A stretch of DNA of 64,000 nt from JAEUMD01 sp044222395 (GCA_044222395.1 JBGANK010000002.1:1-64000), one strand, 5' to 3'. Shown: positions 37,981-47,458, counted from the first letter of the stretch. The notes: a model not told the origin generated them from the sequence alone. Made by a program: numbers and translations.

Positions 37981-38093
37981 TAGGAGCATGGGCGCAAACT
38001 ATTGAATTTGGGGCGGTTGGCGCCGCGGGCTCCTGACGACAGGCGTCTATCGTTGCTCCGCTTCAGAACCAGTCTGGGAAAACGACACAACCG

Positions 38094-39245
38094 ATGCCAA
38101 CCCTGGTCAACGATCCTGCCGCAACGGCCACGCGCACGGTGCCTGTGCCGCTCGGTGACCGCGCCTACGATGTTCTGATCGGTCCTGATCTTCTCACGGC
38201 AGCCGGGCGGATCATTCCGGCGCGGCTCGGCCAGGCGCGGTACGGCATCGTCACGGACGAGAACGTCGCACACTTCCACCTAGCAGCACTGGAGAAGGCG
38301 CTCAGTGCCGATGGACGCCTGCTCGGCACGGTCATTCTGCCCGCGGGCGAGGCGACGAAGTGCTTCGGCCAGCTGGCGCCGCTGTCGGAGAAGCTGTTGT
38401 CGATGGGGCTGGAGCGGGGCGATCTCGTCGTTGCATTCGGCGGCGGTGTGATCGGCGACCTGGCGGGGTTTGCGGCCTCGATCCTGAGACGGGGCGTCCG
38501 CTTCGTGCAGATCCCGACCACGCTTCTGGCGCAGGTCGATTCTTCGGTCGGCGGCAAGACGGGCATCAACACGCCGCAGGGCAAGAACCTGATCGGCACC
38601 TTCCACCAGCCGAGCCTGGTGCTGGCGGACACCGATGTGCTGTCGACGCTGCCGGCGCGCGAGATGCGGGCGGGATATGCGGAGGTCGCCAAGTACGGGC
38701 TGATCTGGGACGCTGGCTTCTTCGGCTGGCTCGAAGACAACTGGCGCAGCGTGTTCGGCAATGACGTCAGCGCGCTTACGCACGCGATCGAGACCAGCGT
38801 CAAGGCGAAGTCCGACGTCGTCGTGCGTGACGAGAAGGAGGCCGGCGATCGCGCGCTGCTCAACCTCGGCCATACGTTCGGCCATGCGCTCGAAGCCTGG
38901 AGCGGCTATTCGGACCGGCTGCTGCACGGCGAGGGCGTCGCGATCGGCACGTGCCTGGCGTTCCGCTTCTCCGAACAGCAGGGGCTGTGCCCTAAGGGAA
39001 CGGCGCGGCGCGTCGCGCAACATTTCGAAAATGTCGGGCTGCCGACGCGCATCGGCGAAATTCCCGGCGGCCGTGCCGATGCCGATGAGCTGATGCGGCT
39101 GATGGCGCAGGACAAGAAAGTTAGACAGGGGCGGGCAACCTTCATCCTGGCGCGGGGCGTGGGCCAGGCCTTCATCACCCGCGACGTGGATGCGGGCGAC
39201 GTACGCGCCTTCCTCGCCCGCGAAATTGCCGGTCAAACGGCCTGA
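38094..39245 (+). CDS. aroB: 3-dehydroquinate synthase
   Basis: NAD- and metal-dependent cyclase, second step of the shikimate pathway. 383 residues with FGGGVIGDLAGFAAS, DSSVGGKTGINTPQGKN, the metal ligands in NLGHTFGHALEAW and HGEGVAIG. Directly follows aroK, the standard bacterial pairing. The N-terminal ten residues are variable. Confidence 0.95.
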   Translation: MPTLVNDPAATATRTVPVPLGDRAYDVLIGPDLLTAAGRIIPARLGQARYGIVTDENVAHFHLAALEKALSADGRLLGTVILPAGEATKCFGQLAPLSEKLLSMGLERGDLVVAFGGGVIGDLAGFAASILRRGVRFVQIPTTLLAQVDSSVGGKTGINTPQGKNLIGTFHQPSLVLADTDVLSTLPAREMRAGYAEVAKYGLIWDAGFFGWLEDNWRSVFGNDVSALTHAIETSVKAKSDVVVRDEKEAGDRALLNLGHTFGHALEAWSGYSDRLLHGEGVAIGTCLAFRFSEQQGLCPKGTARRVAQHFENVGLPTRIGEIPGGRADADELMRLMAQDKKVRQGRATFILARGVGQAFITRDVDAGDVRAFLAREIAGQTA

Positions 39246-39339
39246 GACTTCCCCCTGATGCCCATGCAACCGGGCAGGCAACGCACAAGCGCTCAACTCA
39301 CGCAAGTTGCCCGTCATTGCCAGCGGACAAGAACTGACC

Positions 39340-40662
39340 ATGTCACCATCCGTCGCTCTCAGCATCCTCGCCATCCTCGCCCTCATCGGACTCTCGGCGT
39401 TCTTCAATGGCAGCGAAACCGCGCTTACAGCTGCCTCCCGGGCTCGGATGCACGCCCTCGAACAAGACGGCAACAAACGAGCCGCGCTCGTCAACCGGCT
39501 GCTGGCATCGCCCGAAAAGATGATCGGCGCCGTGCTGCTCGGCAATACGCTGGTCGACGTGCTGGCGGCGGCGCTTGCGTCCGGCCTGGCAGTCAGCCTG
39601 GTCGGTGAGGTCGGTGTCGCATACGCGACCGTGATCATGACGATCCTGATTGTGATCTTCGCGGCCGTGCTGCCGAAAACCTACGCAATCGCCTACGCGG
39701 ACAGGGCGGCGCTTTTCGTTGCCCCGGTCATGCGCTGGATTATCGCCATACTGTCGCCCTTCACCAAGCTGATCGAGATCGTCGTGCGTCAGATGCTGAG
39801 GCTGACGCCAACGAAGAAGGACGACGAGGCCAACATCCTGGCGGCGCATGAAGAGATCCGCGGGACGATCGAGTTGCAGACCAAGGAAGGCGCAGTGGCG
39901 CGGCACGACGCGCACATGCTGGGTGGCGTGCTCGACCTGGGTGACCTCAAGGTCGAGGACATCATGGTCCATCGCACCAAGATGGAGACGGTGAGTGTGG
40001 ATGAGCCGCCGGCGCGGATCGTGCAGGAGATCCTGAAGACGCAATACACGCGCATTCCGCTTTGGCGCGACGAGCCGGAGAACATCGTCGCGGTGCTGCA
40101 CACCAAGGACCTTCTGGCAGCCCTCAGCAATGCCGACTGGCAGGTCGACAAGCTCAACGTGATGAGCTTTGCCTCCAAGCCATGGTTCGTGCCGGACGCG
40201 ACGAGCCTCAAGGATCAGCTCAACCAGTTCCTGAAGATGAAGCAGCAGATGGCGCTGGTCGTGGACGAGTACGGCGAAGTGCAGGGCCTCATCACTCTGG
40301 AAGATATCCTGGAGGAAATCGTCGGACAGATTGCGGATGAGCATGACGTTCACGATGCGGCGATCCGCCCGCAATCCGATGGTACCGTCAATGTCGACGG
40401 TACGGTGGCGATCCGCGATCTCAATCGCCACATGGATTGGAACCTGCCCGATGCGGAAGCAACGACGATCGCCGGTCTCGTTATCCACGAGGCGCAGACG
40501 ATCCCGGAGCCGGGGCAGACCTTCACGTTCCATGGCTACCGGTTCGAGATCCTGCGCAAGAGTCGCAACAAGATCACGGCACTGCGGGTGAAGCCGGTGA
40601 CGGCGGATGAGGACACGACAAAGGCAACGCAAGGTCCGGCCAAGAATCCAGAATCCGGATAG
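39340..40662 (+). CDS. CorC/HlyC family CNNM transporter-like protein
   Basis: Membrane protein of 440 residues. The N-terminal CNNM (DUF21) domain has three to four hydrophobic segments and FFNGSETALTAASRARM. Paired CBS domains follow (about residues 205-325, with VEDIMVHRTKM and TLEDILEEIVGQI), then a C-terminal CorC/HlyC domain that binds small ligands. The family is linked to magnesium or cobalt efflux and resistance. The start at 39340 is chosen over 39307 because it begins the first helix. It follows aroB by 94 bases and is often the next gene in this order. Confidence 0.88.
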   Translation: MSPSVALSILAILALIGLSAFFNGSETALTAASRARMHALEQDGNKRAALVNRLLASPEKMIGAVLLGNTLVDVLAAALASGLAVSLVGEVGVAYATVIMTILIVIFAAVLPKTYAIAYADRAALFVAPVMRWIIAILSPFTKLIEIVVRQMLRLTPTKKDDEANILAAHEEIRGTIELQTKEGAVARHDAHMLGGVLDLGDLKVEDIMVHRTKMETVSVDEPPARIVQEILKTQYTRIPLWRDEPENIVAVLHTKDLLAALSNADWQVDKLNVMSFASKPWFVPDATSLKDQLNQFLKMKQQMALVVDEYGEVQGLITLEDILEEIVGQIADEHDVHDAAIRPQSDGTVNVDGTVAIRDLNRHMDWNLPDAEATTIAGLVIHEAQTIPEPGQTFTFHGYRFEILRKSRNKITALRVKPVTADEDTTKATQGPAKNPESG

Positions 40663-41026
40663 CCGCTTGCAAGCTATTTGCGATGTTGATTCCCGCAACG
40701 GCGACACCGGCTCAGCAATCCCGCGCCGATGATCCAGCTTTTGCTGACATCCGGCAAAGGCGCTGCCGGAATCTGACGAGAGAATTCATCAAGCGTTCAT
40801 GTCGGGGAGGTTCTTCTTTGCGGCAATCGCTTGCCGCGTTCCGGGAGCGGGATGCGTACCGATGAGCCAGGGCAGAGTTGCTCGTGTGCCGAGGGTGGCA
40901 GCGAGGAAATGGGCCGCAGCTGGGACTTCGGCCGCCAGTGAACCGCATCATCGATGCCGGATCTGGCGCAATCGCTTTAGCGGATCACTGCCGGGTCTGC
41001 ACCCACAACCGAAGGAGGAACTTTCC
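40663..41026. other. intergenic region
   Basis: About 365 bases before the small basic secreted protein gene. It must contain that gene's promoter; I see no credible ORF, RNA gene or repeat in it. The final bases carry a strong ribosome-binding site (AAGGAGGA). Confidence 0.45.
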
Positions 41027-41323
41027 ATGAAGCGCTTTTCCAAGCTTGCCGCGGCTTTCGTCGCGGCGGCGTTCTGTGCCCTCGCCATGCCGGCCGTGTC
41101 GACACCGGCCGCTGCTACGCCGGCAACATCTGCTGCCGACATGATGCGTGAAATCCAGTCCACCACGGCCTCTGCCGTCGAGCAGGTGACCTGGCGGCGC
41201 CACCGCCATTGGCGTCATCGCCACTGGGGTCACCGTCGTTGCCACGTTGTGAGAGACTGCTGGTGGCGCCACGGACATCGCCACTGCGGCTGGGTGCGTC
41301 GTTGCAACCGCGGCTGGTGGTAA
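41027..41323 (+). CDS. secreted His/Arg/Trp-rich small protein
   Basis: 98 residues. A clear signal peptide (MKRFSKLAAAFVAAAFCALA, then MPAVSTPAAATPA) leads to a mature part whose last 40 residues are built of Trp, Arg and His (WRRHRHWRHRHWGHRRCHV, then RDCWWRHGHRHCGWVRRC) with four cysteines. Such composition could bind metal ions or interact with membranes and polyanions. It has a very strong ribosome-binding site (AGGAGG) and is followed by a hairpin, suggesting a highly expressed monocistronic gene. Comparable short proteins occur in Rhizobiales, but I know no function. Confidence 0.75.
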   Translation: MKRFSKLAAAFVAAAFCALAMPAVSTPAAATPATSAADMMREIQSTTASAVEQVTWRRHRHWRHRHWGHRRCHVVRDCWWRHGHRHCGWVRRCNRGWW

Positions 41324-41369
41324 GCAGCGCCTGCCCTCGGTCGGGGCGGCATGGTCAATGAGGCTATGT

Positions 41370-41395
41370 CACCCCGGATCTCGCGATCCGGGGTG
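41370..41395 (+). terminator. strong hairpin after small secreted protein gene
   Basis: caccccggatc (41370-41380) and gatccggggtg (41385-41395) form a perfect 11-bp stem with a 4-base loop, 47 bases after the stop codon. No T-run follows, so termination may be partial or the hairpin may protect the mRNA end. Confidence 0.55.
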
Positions 41396-41492
41396 GCTGC
41401 GCTTTGGCAACCAAGTCTCGATCAGATTCGACGATTGACTTCGGGAGAAGGTTGCTTCGACAGAGGCAAATCCAACAGCAATGGCACCGTGC

Positions 41493-41768
41493 TCAGGTGA
41501 TCGCCTCGCCGGGCGCATAGGTCTTGAGGGCCAGCGCATGAATGCGGCCAGCCAGTTCATCGGCCAGCAGCTCGTTGACGATTCGGTGGCGATCGACGCG
41601 TGACTTGCCGGTAAAGGCGTCGGACACGACGAGAATGCGGAAATGGCTGTCACCCGTTCCGGGTGAACTGCGGTGGCCGGCGTGCAACTCGGACTCGTTT
41701 ATGATGTCGAGCCGGGTCGGGGCCAATCCGAGCATCAGCTTTTCCCGCATGCGTTGTTCAGCTGCCAT
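41493..41768 (-). CDS. BolA family protein
   Basis: 91 residues with the BolA signature HRSSPGTGDSHFRILVVSDAF and a conserved RHRIVNELL helix. BolA proteins partner monothiol glutaredoxins in iron-sulfur trafficking and can affect morphology under stress. The gene is divergent from the J-domain gene (126 bases between starts), with cobS beyond it, a conserved arrangement in Rhizobiales. Confidence 0.92.
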   Translation of the reverse strand: MAAEQRMREKLMLGLAPTRLDIINESELHAGHRSSPGTGDSHFRILVVSDAFTGKSRVDRHRIVNELLADELAGRIHALALKTYAPGEAIT

Positions 41769-41894
41769 TTACAGTCCTCTCGCTAGTTTATTTAACCGGT
41801 CTGCAGCACCTCGGCAGCACGACAACCGATCGTTTGCTATGGGTGCCGCAGCGACCTTGTATTCGTCCGGCCTCAAGACCATAATCTGTGCGCA

Positions 41895-42533
41895 ATGAAG
41901 CTCGATTCCAAGTACTTCGATAGCATCCGGGTGGCACCGCGTCGCGAACGTGAGGAACGCGAGCGCGTCGTGCGCGGAAGGTTGCCCGATTGCCAATGGA
42001 AGGGTTGCCACGAAAAGGCCGAGCACAAGGCGCCGAAAGGCCGCGGCAAGGATGGCGAGTATTTTCATTTTTGCCTGGATCACGTGCGGCGATACAACGC
42101 GTCCTACAATTATTTCGATGGGATGTCGGATGGCGAGGTGGCCACGTTCATCAAGGATGCGGTGACGGGCCACAGGCCGACATGGCGCGTGGCGGCCAAT
42201 GGCTTTGCTCCGGGCGTCAACCAAGCGGCCGCGGCAGAAAGAATTGGTCCGAAGGCCCGGATTCGCGATCCGCACGGCGTGTTCTCGCGCAAGGGCGCCG
42301 ACGGCGCCTCCAAGGGCTTCAAGCCCAGACGGCAGCTGCGCCCCCTGGAAAAGAAGGCGTTCCAGAAGCTCGATCTCAGGCCGGAGGCGGACAAGGACGA
42401 GATCAAGTCGCGGTTCAAGGCGCTGGTCAAGCTGCACCATCCTGACGCCAACGGCGGTGACCGTGCGTCAGAGGAAAAGTTGCGCGAGATCATCCAAGCT
42501 TATAACTATCTGAAGCAGGTCGGGCTGGTGTAA
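41895..42533 (+). CDS. J-domain (DnaJ-like) protein with C-terminal J domain
   Basis: 212 residues. A conserved N-terminal region with four Cys/His positions (CQWKGCHEKAEHKAP, then FCLDHVRRYN) resembles a small zinc-binding unit. The J domain is at the C-terminus (LDLRPEADKDEIKSRFKALV then HHPDANGGD): the usual HPD motif is present. It probably stimulates DnaK on a specific client. It is 131 bases upstream of cobS and is found beside cobS in related genomes, so a link to cobaltochelatase assembly has been suggested by position only. Confidence 0.88.
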   Translation: MKLDSKYFDSIRVAPRREREERERVVRGRLPDCQWKGCHEKAEHKAPKGRGKDGEYFHFCLDHVRRYNASYNYFDGMSDGEVATFIKDAVTGHRPTWRVAANGFAPGVNQAAAAERIGPKARIRDPHGVFSRKGADGASKGFKPRRQLRPLEKKAFQKLDLRPEADKDEIKSRFKALVKLHHPDANGGDRASEEKLREIIQAYNYLKQVGLV

Positions 42534-42664
42534 GCCCACGTGCCGGCCGCTGGGCGCCACCCGAAAAGGACGGTCCGCGTCGGGAGCGTCTTGTCACGCC
42601 TTGACATGCAGGGTGACGCGGCGCGCCATTTCTTCAATGCGATAGAGAACAAAGACCACTCGAT

Positions 42665-43669
42665 ATGCGTGAGCAGACACTTGCCACTAGCACCAAGAAC
42701 GTACCCGGCCTTCCCGACATGACGGTGTCGGTGCGGCAGGTGTTCGGCATCGATACCGACCTGGAGGTGCCCGCCTACGCCAAGGCCGACGAGCACGTGC
42801 CGGATCTGGATGCCGACTACCTGTTCAACCGCGACGTGACGTTGGCCATCCTTGCCGGCTTCAAGCACAATCGTCGCGTCATGGTGCAGGGCTACCATGG
42901 CACCGGCAAGTCGACGCACATCGAGCAGGTGGCGGCGCGGCTCAACTGGCCGTGCGTGCGCATCAATCTCGACAGCCACGTCAGCCGCATCGATCTCGTC
43001 GGCAAGGATGCGATCGTGCTGAAGGACGGCCAGCAGGTGACGGAGTTCCGCGAAGGCATCCTGCCCTACGCGCTGCAGACCAACACGGCGCTGGTGTTCG
43101 ACGAGTACGATGCCGGCCGGCCGGACGTCATGTTCGTCATCCAGCGCATCCTGGAAGTGTCGGGCAAGCTGACGCTACTCGACCAGTCAAAGGTGATCCG
43201 CCCGCATCCCGCGTTCCGGCTGTTCTCAACGACCAACACGATCGGTCTTGGTGATACGTCCGGCCTCTATCACGGCACGCAGCAGATCAACCAGGGACAG
43301 ATGGACCGCTGGTCGATCGTCGTCACGCTCAACTATCTGCCGCACGACGACGAGGTGGGCATCGTGCTGTCGAAGGCGAAGTCGTTCGCCAAGTCGGAAG
43401 AGAAGCGCAAGGCAGTTTCCAACATGGTGCGGGTGGCGGATCTGACGCGGCAGGCGTTCATCAACGGCGACATCTCCACCGTCATGAGCCCGCGCACGGT
43501 GCTGACCTGGGCGGAGAACACCGAGATCTTCAACGACGTCGGCACTGCATTCCGGCTTACGTTCCTCAACAAGTGCGACGAGCTGGAGCGGCCGCTGGTG
43601 GCAGAATTCTACCAGCGCTCGTTCGGCAAGGAGCTGCCGGAGAGCACGGCCAACGTGGCGCTGAGCTGA
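42665..43669 (+). CDS. cobS: cobaltochelatase subunit CobS
   Basis: AAA+ ATPase subunit of the aerobic cobaltochelatase, which with CobT and CobN inserts cobalt into hydrogenobyrinate a,c-diamide. Walker A is GYHGTGKST, Walker B ALVFDEYDAG, sensor-1 LFSTTNTIGL. The N-terminal CobS domain (VSVRQVFGIDTDLEVPAY) is present. 334 residues, normal. In relatives cobT follows almost directly; here a Uma2-type gene is placed between them. Ribosome-binding site is weak. Confidence 0.96.
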   Translation: MREQTLATSTKNVPGLPDMTVSVRQVFGIDTDLEVPAYAKADEHVPDLDADYLFNRDVTLAILAGFKHNRRVMVQGYHGTGKSTHIEQVAARLNWPCVRINLDSHVSRIDLVGKDAIVLKDGQQVTEFREGILPYALQTNTALVFDEYDAGRPDVMFVIQRILEVSGKLTLLDQSKVIRPHPAFRLFSTTNTIGLGDTSGLYHGTQQINQGQMDRWSIVVTLNYLPHDDEVGIVLSKAKSFAKSEEKRKAVSNMVRVADLTRQAFINGDISTVMSPRTVLTWAENTEIFNDVGTAFRLTFLNKCDELERPLVAEFYQRSFGKELPESTANVALS

Positions 43670-43704
43670 AGTCAGGCGAAGAGTGCGGGCAGGGAGTCCT
43701 GCAG

Positions 43705-44268
43705 ATGTCGACGGCCAAGTCTTCGAGCGGCGATCTGCCGACCGGTCTCACGGTCGACGAGTTCCTGGCGTGGGCGGATGGGCGGCCTGGCCGGTATGAG
43801 CTGCATGATAGCGCCGTGGTGATGATGTCGCCCGAAAGCATGGGACATCTCAAGGCAAAGGGCGCTGTCTATCGAGCGCTTCAAGATGCGCTCGACCGGC
43901 GAGGCGCAGGCTGCCACGCGCTTCCCGATGGAGCGACGGTGCGCACAAGCAGGGGAGCGTTCGAGCCCGACGCGCTTGTCTACTGTGGTGATCCACTCGA
44001 CGATGCGAGGACCGAGGTTCCTGCTCCGGTCATCGTGGTCGAGGTCCTGTCGCCCTCTACGCAGCACATCGATATTGGATTGAAACTCGCGGCGTATTTC
44101 TCAGTTCCGAGCGTGATACACTATCTGATCGTCAATCCTGGTGACCCACCCCTGGTGCATCACCAGCGGCAGGCCAACGGCAAGATTCTGACAAGCCTCT
44201 ATGCGACCGGCACCATTCGCCTCGATCCGCCGGGGCTCGAACTCGACGTGGAGCGGTGTTTCGCATAA
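43705..44268 (+). CDS. Uma2 family (DUF820) restriction-endonuclease-fold protein
   Basis: 187 residues. Residues of the PD-(D/E)XK core are visible: Asp in FEPDALVYC, then Glu in VIVVEVLSPSTQ, and the LKLAAYFSVPSVIHYLIV helix-strand typical of Uma2 proteins (conserved usually as Y..xGV.EYWIVD). The N-terminal TVDEFLAWADGRPGRYELHDSAVVMMSP also matches. Function of the family is unknown; many copies are thought to be mobile or toxin-related. It sits between cobS (35 bases upstream) and cobT, whose start overlaps its stop (TAATG). The family is best known from cyanobacteria, so horizontal gain is plausible. Confidence 0.88.
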   Translation: MSTAKSSSGDLPTGLTVDEFLAWADGRPGRYELHDSAVVMMSPESMGHLKAKGAVYRALQDALDRRGAGCHALPDGATVRTSRGAFEPDALVYCGDPLDDARTEVPAPVIVVEVLSPSTQHIDIGLKLAAYFSVPSVIHYLIVNPGDPPLVHHQRQANGKILTSLYATGTIRLDPPGLELDVERCFA

Positions 44269-46169
44269 TGGCCAGTCCTCCATCCGCCAAACGCCGCGAA
44301 GCGCCGTCGGAGCCGTTCAAGAAGGCTCTGGAAGTGTGCACGCGCGCGGTGGCGGGTGATGGCGAAGTGCATGTCTCCTATCAGCCGGGCCGGCCGGAGC
44401 TCAACGGCAAAATCGTCAGCCTGCCCGAGCCGTCTCGGGTACCAAGTGCGCGCGAGGTGGCTGTGCTGCGCGGCTGGGCCGACAGCCTGGCGCTGACTGC
44501 GGCCTGCCACGACAACAAGTTGCACAACAAGATCTTCCCAGGTGGCGGGCCGGCGCGAGCGGCATTCGATGCGATCGAGCGGGCACGCATCGAGGCGGTC
44601 GGTGCCAATCGCATGGAGGGCATGGCGCAGAACCTCGCCGCCAAGATCGACGATTCCTACGCGCACGGCCGGTTTGCCCATGTGACGTCCCGCGAAGAGG
44701 CGCCGCTTGAGGATGCGCTGGCGCTGCTCGTGCGCGAGCGTCTCACCGGATACAAGGCGCCCGACAATGCGCGGGCGATCGTCGACGTGTGGCGCACGCA
44801 CATCGAGGCACGCGGCGGCGACGTGCTCAACCGGATGCTTGGTCTTGCCGACGACCAGGCGCGGTTCGGCCGGCTGGTCAAGGAGCTGTTGAAGTCGCTG
44901 GAGGTGGTCGAGGAGCCGCACCAGGGATCGAGTGACGAGAACGATCAGGACGACGAGGAGAGCCCCGACAGCGGTCAGGAAGAAAAGGCCGACGACGAAG
45001 GAGAGGGCGAGGGCGAGGCGAGCGAGAGCGACAATACCCAGGAGGACGGCGAGGTCGGTGAGCAGCAGGAGGCGCCCGAACGCGCACCGACCGACCAGTA
45101 CGAGGCCGATCTGGATGGACCGGAGGACGGCGAGACGCCCGAGCCGTGGCGGCCGAATCCTTCCGTGCTCGACGATCCGGAGCGCTATGGCTACTCGATC
45201 TTCACGCGCGAGTTCGACGAGATCGTAGAGGCCGAAGATCTGGCAATGTCGGAAGAACTCGACCGCTTGCGTGCGTTCCTCGACAAGGAGCTCAAGAGTC
45301 TTGCCATGGTGGTGTCGCGGCTGGCCAACCGGCTGCAGCGCAAGCTCTTGGCGCAACAGAATCGCGCCTGGGACTTCGACCTGGAGGAAGGCACGCTGGA
45401 TGCGGCGCGGCTCACCCGCGTCATCATCGATCCCATGGCGCCGCTGTCGTTCAAGTGCGAGCGCGACACAGATTTCCGCGACACGGTGGTGACGCTGCTG
45501 CTCGACAATTCCGGCTCGATGCGCGGGCGGCCGATCATGGTGGCGGCATGCTGCGCGGAGATCCTGGCGCGCACGCTGGAACGCTGTGGTGTCAAGGTGG
45601 AGATCCTCGGCTTCACGACGCGGGCGTGGAAGGGCGGGCAGTCGCGGGAGCGCTGGATCGAATCGGGAAAGCCGACGTCGCCGGGTCGGCTCAACGACTT
45701 GCGACACATCATCTACAAGAAGGCGGATGAACCGTGGCGGCGTGCGCGCCGGTCGCTGGCGCTGATGATGCGCGAGGGGCTGTTGAAGGAGAATATCGAC
45801 GGCGAGGCGCTGGCGTGGGCGCATTCACGCCTGCTGGGACGGCCGGAACAGCGGCGGATCCTGATGATGATCTCGGATGGCGCGCCGGTCGACGATTCGA
45901 CCTTGTCGGCCAACTCCGGAACCTATCTGGAGAGCCATTTGCGGCAAGTGATCCACGAGATCGAAACGCGCTCGCCGGTGGAGCTGCTGGCGATCGGCAT
46001 CGGCCACGACGTGACTCGCTATTATCGCAGGGCCGTCACCATTACCGATCCTTCCGAGCTTGCCGGCGCCATGACGGAAAAGCTGGTGGAGCTGTTCGAC
46101 GAGAAGCCGGGGCGCATGGCGGCATCGCTTGGCGCACCGGGCCGGCGCCCGCGCGGACGTCTCAATTGA
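44268..46169 (+). CDS. cobT: cobaltochelatase subunit CobT
   Basis: 633 residues. An N-terminal helical domain is followed by a highly acidic linker (about residues 220-285, mainly Asp/Glu/Gln/Ser), then a von Willebrand A domain with MIDAS motif LLLDNSGSMRG and ISDGAPVDDSTL. With CobS it forms the chaperone-like complex for CobN. The ATG at 44268 shares bases with the TAA of the Uma2 gene, so translation is probably coupled to it. Its length matches CobT. Confidence 0.96.
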   Translation: MASPPSAKRREAPSEPFKKALEVCTRAVAGDGEVHVSYQPGRPELNGKIVSLPEPSRVPSAREVAVLRGWADSLALTAACHDNKLHNKIFPGGGPARAAFDAIERARIEAVGANRMEGMAQNLAAKIDDSYAHGRFAHVTSREEAPLEDALALLVRERLTGYKAPDNARAIVDVWRTHIEARGGDVLNRMLGLADDQARFGRLVKELLKSLEVVEEPHQGSSDENDQDDEESPDSGQEEKADDEGEGEGEASESDNTQEDGEVGEQQEAPERAPTDQYEADLDGPEDGETPEPWRPNPSVLDDPERYGYSIFTREFDEIVEAEDLAMSEELDRLRAFLDKELKSLAMVVSRLANRLQRKLLAQQNRAWDFDLEEGTLDAARLTRVIIDPMAPLSFKCERDTDFRDTVVTLLLDNSGSMRGRPIMVAACCAEILARTLERCGVKVEILGFTTRAWKGGQSRERWIESGKPTSPGRLNDLRHIIYKKADEPWRRARRSLALMMREGLLKENIDGEALAWAHSRLLGRPEQRRILMMISDGAPVDDSTLSANSGTYLESHLRQVIHEIETRSPVELLAIGIGHDVTRYYRRAVTITDPSELAGAMTEKLVELFDEKPGRMAASLGAPGRRPRGRLN

Positions 46170-46222
46170 GCCGACGAATTCTGCCAGTGCTGGTCTGATA
46201 GACATCGGGTGCGGGGCGCGCA

Positions 46223-47344
46223 GTGTGGCATTTGACCCATTCTAAGAGGCTTGATGCCAGGTTCGGTTTGGCCCGCGTGATTGCGCGCGCTGCTGCGGTC
46301 TTCTTCGTCTCCCTCATGGCGGTAGAGCCGGCGGCGGCGCGCGACCAGTCCGCGAAGCCAGATACGTCGCGCAGCGAGGTGAGTGAGATCACCGTCGAGG
46401 CTCGGCCATTGCATGGCTTCGACAAGTTGGACTCGGGCCGCACGTCGTTTGGTGCGCTGGAATGGATCGGCGGGCTAGTCCTGACATCGGGCGATAGCCG
46501 CTTCGGCGGCTTTTCGGGTGTCGCGCTGGACAAGGACGGCAAGCGGCTTGTTGCGGTATCGGATGCCGGCACATGGATGACGGCCGATCTCGCCTATCGG
46601 GACGGCAGGCCGGATGGCCTCAAGAACGTGCTGATCGGACCGCTCAAGGCAAAAGACGGTGGACCGCTGCGCAAGGACCGCGACCGGGACGCCGAAGCCG
46701 TGCTGCTGCTCAGCGGCTCGCTGGAGAAGGGCCGCCTGCTCATTTCATTCGAACAGAACCATCGGCTCGGATTGTTCAATATCGCGCTAGGGCGCGTGGC
46801 TGCGCCATCGCAGTACATGAGCGTGCCGGCGGAGGCCAAGCGCATGCGACCGCTCAAGGGTTTCGAGGCGGTGGCCGAAGTGCAGAACGGAAAATGGAAG
46901 GGTGCGCTGCTCGCGTTCGCCGAGCATCTGCCGGACGCGCGCGGTCATCACAGCGGCTGGATCATGGCGCAGGGGAAATCGTGGCGGCTGGCACTCACGG
47001 ATATCGGCGGATTCGATCCGACCGATGCCGTCGGCCTGCCGAATGGCGACGTGATCGTGGTGGAGCGTCGCTTCCGCTGGTTCGAGGGCGTCAAGATGCG
47101 GCTGAGGCGAATTAGCGCCAGCGAGATCGCGCCGGGCGGAGTGATCAAGGGCGACACGCTGCTCGAGGCCGACATGTCGAGCGAGATCGACAACATGGAG
47201 GCGCTGGGACTGCATCGCGCTGCCGATGGAAGCATGGTTCTGACGCTGATGTCGGATGACAACTTCAACGGCCTTCTGCAACGCACGCTGCTGCTGCAGT
47301 TCCGGCTGAAGGATCGTGGCGATGCGCGCGAGACTGCGCGTTGA
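46223..47344 (+). CDS. esterase-like activity of phytase family protein
   Basis: 373 residues from a GTG at 46223. An N-terminal hydrophobic signal (AAAVFFVSLMAVEPAAA) suggests export. The pattern FGGFSGVALDKDGKRLVAVSDAGTW, DAEAVLLLSG and SEIDNMEALGLH matches the phytase-like esterase domain (a six-bladed propeller type). The function is untested in this group; its place after cobT is frequent in Rhizobiales. It ends just before a strong terminator shared with cckA. Confidence 0.82.
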   Translation: MWHLTHSKRLDARFGLARVIARAAAVFFVSLMAVEPAAARDQSAKPDTSRSEVSEITVEARPLHGFDKLDSGRTSFGALEWIGGLVLTSGDSRFGGFSGVALDKDGKRLVAVSDAGTWMTADLAYRDGRPDGLKNVLIGPLKAKDGGPLRKDRDRDAEAVLLLSGSLEKGRLLISFEQNHRLGLFNIALGRVAAPSQYMSVPAEAKRMRPLKGFEAVAEVQNGKWKGALLAFAEHLPDARGHHSGWIMAQGKSWRLALTDIGGFDPTDAVGLPNGDVIVVERRFRWFEGVKMRLRRISASEIAPGGVIKGDTLLEADMSSEIDNMEALGLHRAADGSMVLTLMSDDNFNGLLQRTLLLQFRLKDRGDARETAR

Positions 47345-47389
47345 GTAACGATGGTGAGGCTCGAAGCGCGCAAAGACTGCACGAATTGA

Positions 47390-47430
47390 AAGGCCGGCGA
47401 GGCTTTCCGCCTCGCCGGCCTTGTTGATTT
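47390..47430. terminator. strong bidirectional terminator
   Basis: aaggccggcgaggc (47390-47403) pairs perfectly with gcctcgccggcctt (47409-47422), 14 bp with a 5-base loop, followed on the plus strand by gttgattt. It lies between the convergent phytase-like gene and cckA; on the minus strand it is followed by tcaattcg. Confidence 0.8.
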
Positions 47431-47458
47431 CAAGCCGCGTGCGGCTGTCTGGCGTGGT

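Noticed and set aside
37159..37989. Large minus-strand open frame opposite aroK
   Set aside because: It is antisense to aroK; only its last 48 codons (from the ATG at 37158) form a plausible gene.
42601..42630. TTGACA as a cobS promoter
   Set aside because: A good -35 hexamer, but the sequence 16-18 bases downstream (gcgccatt) has no acceptable -10.
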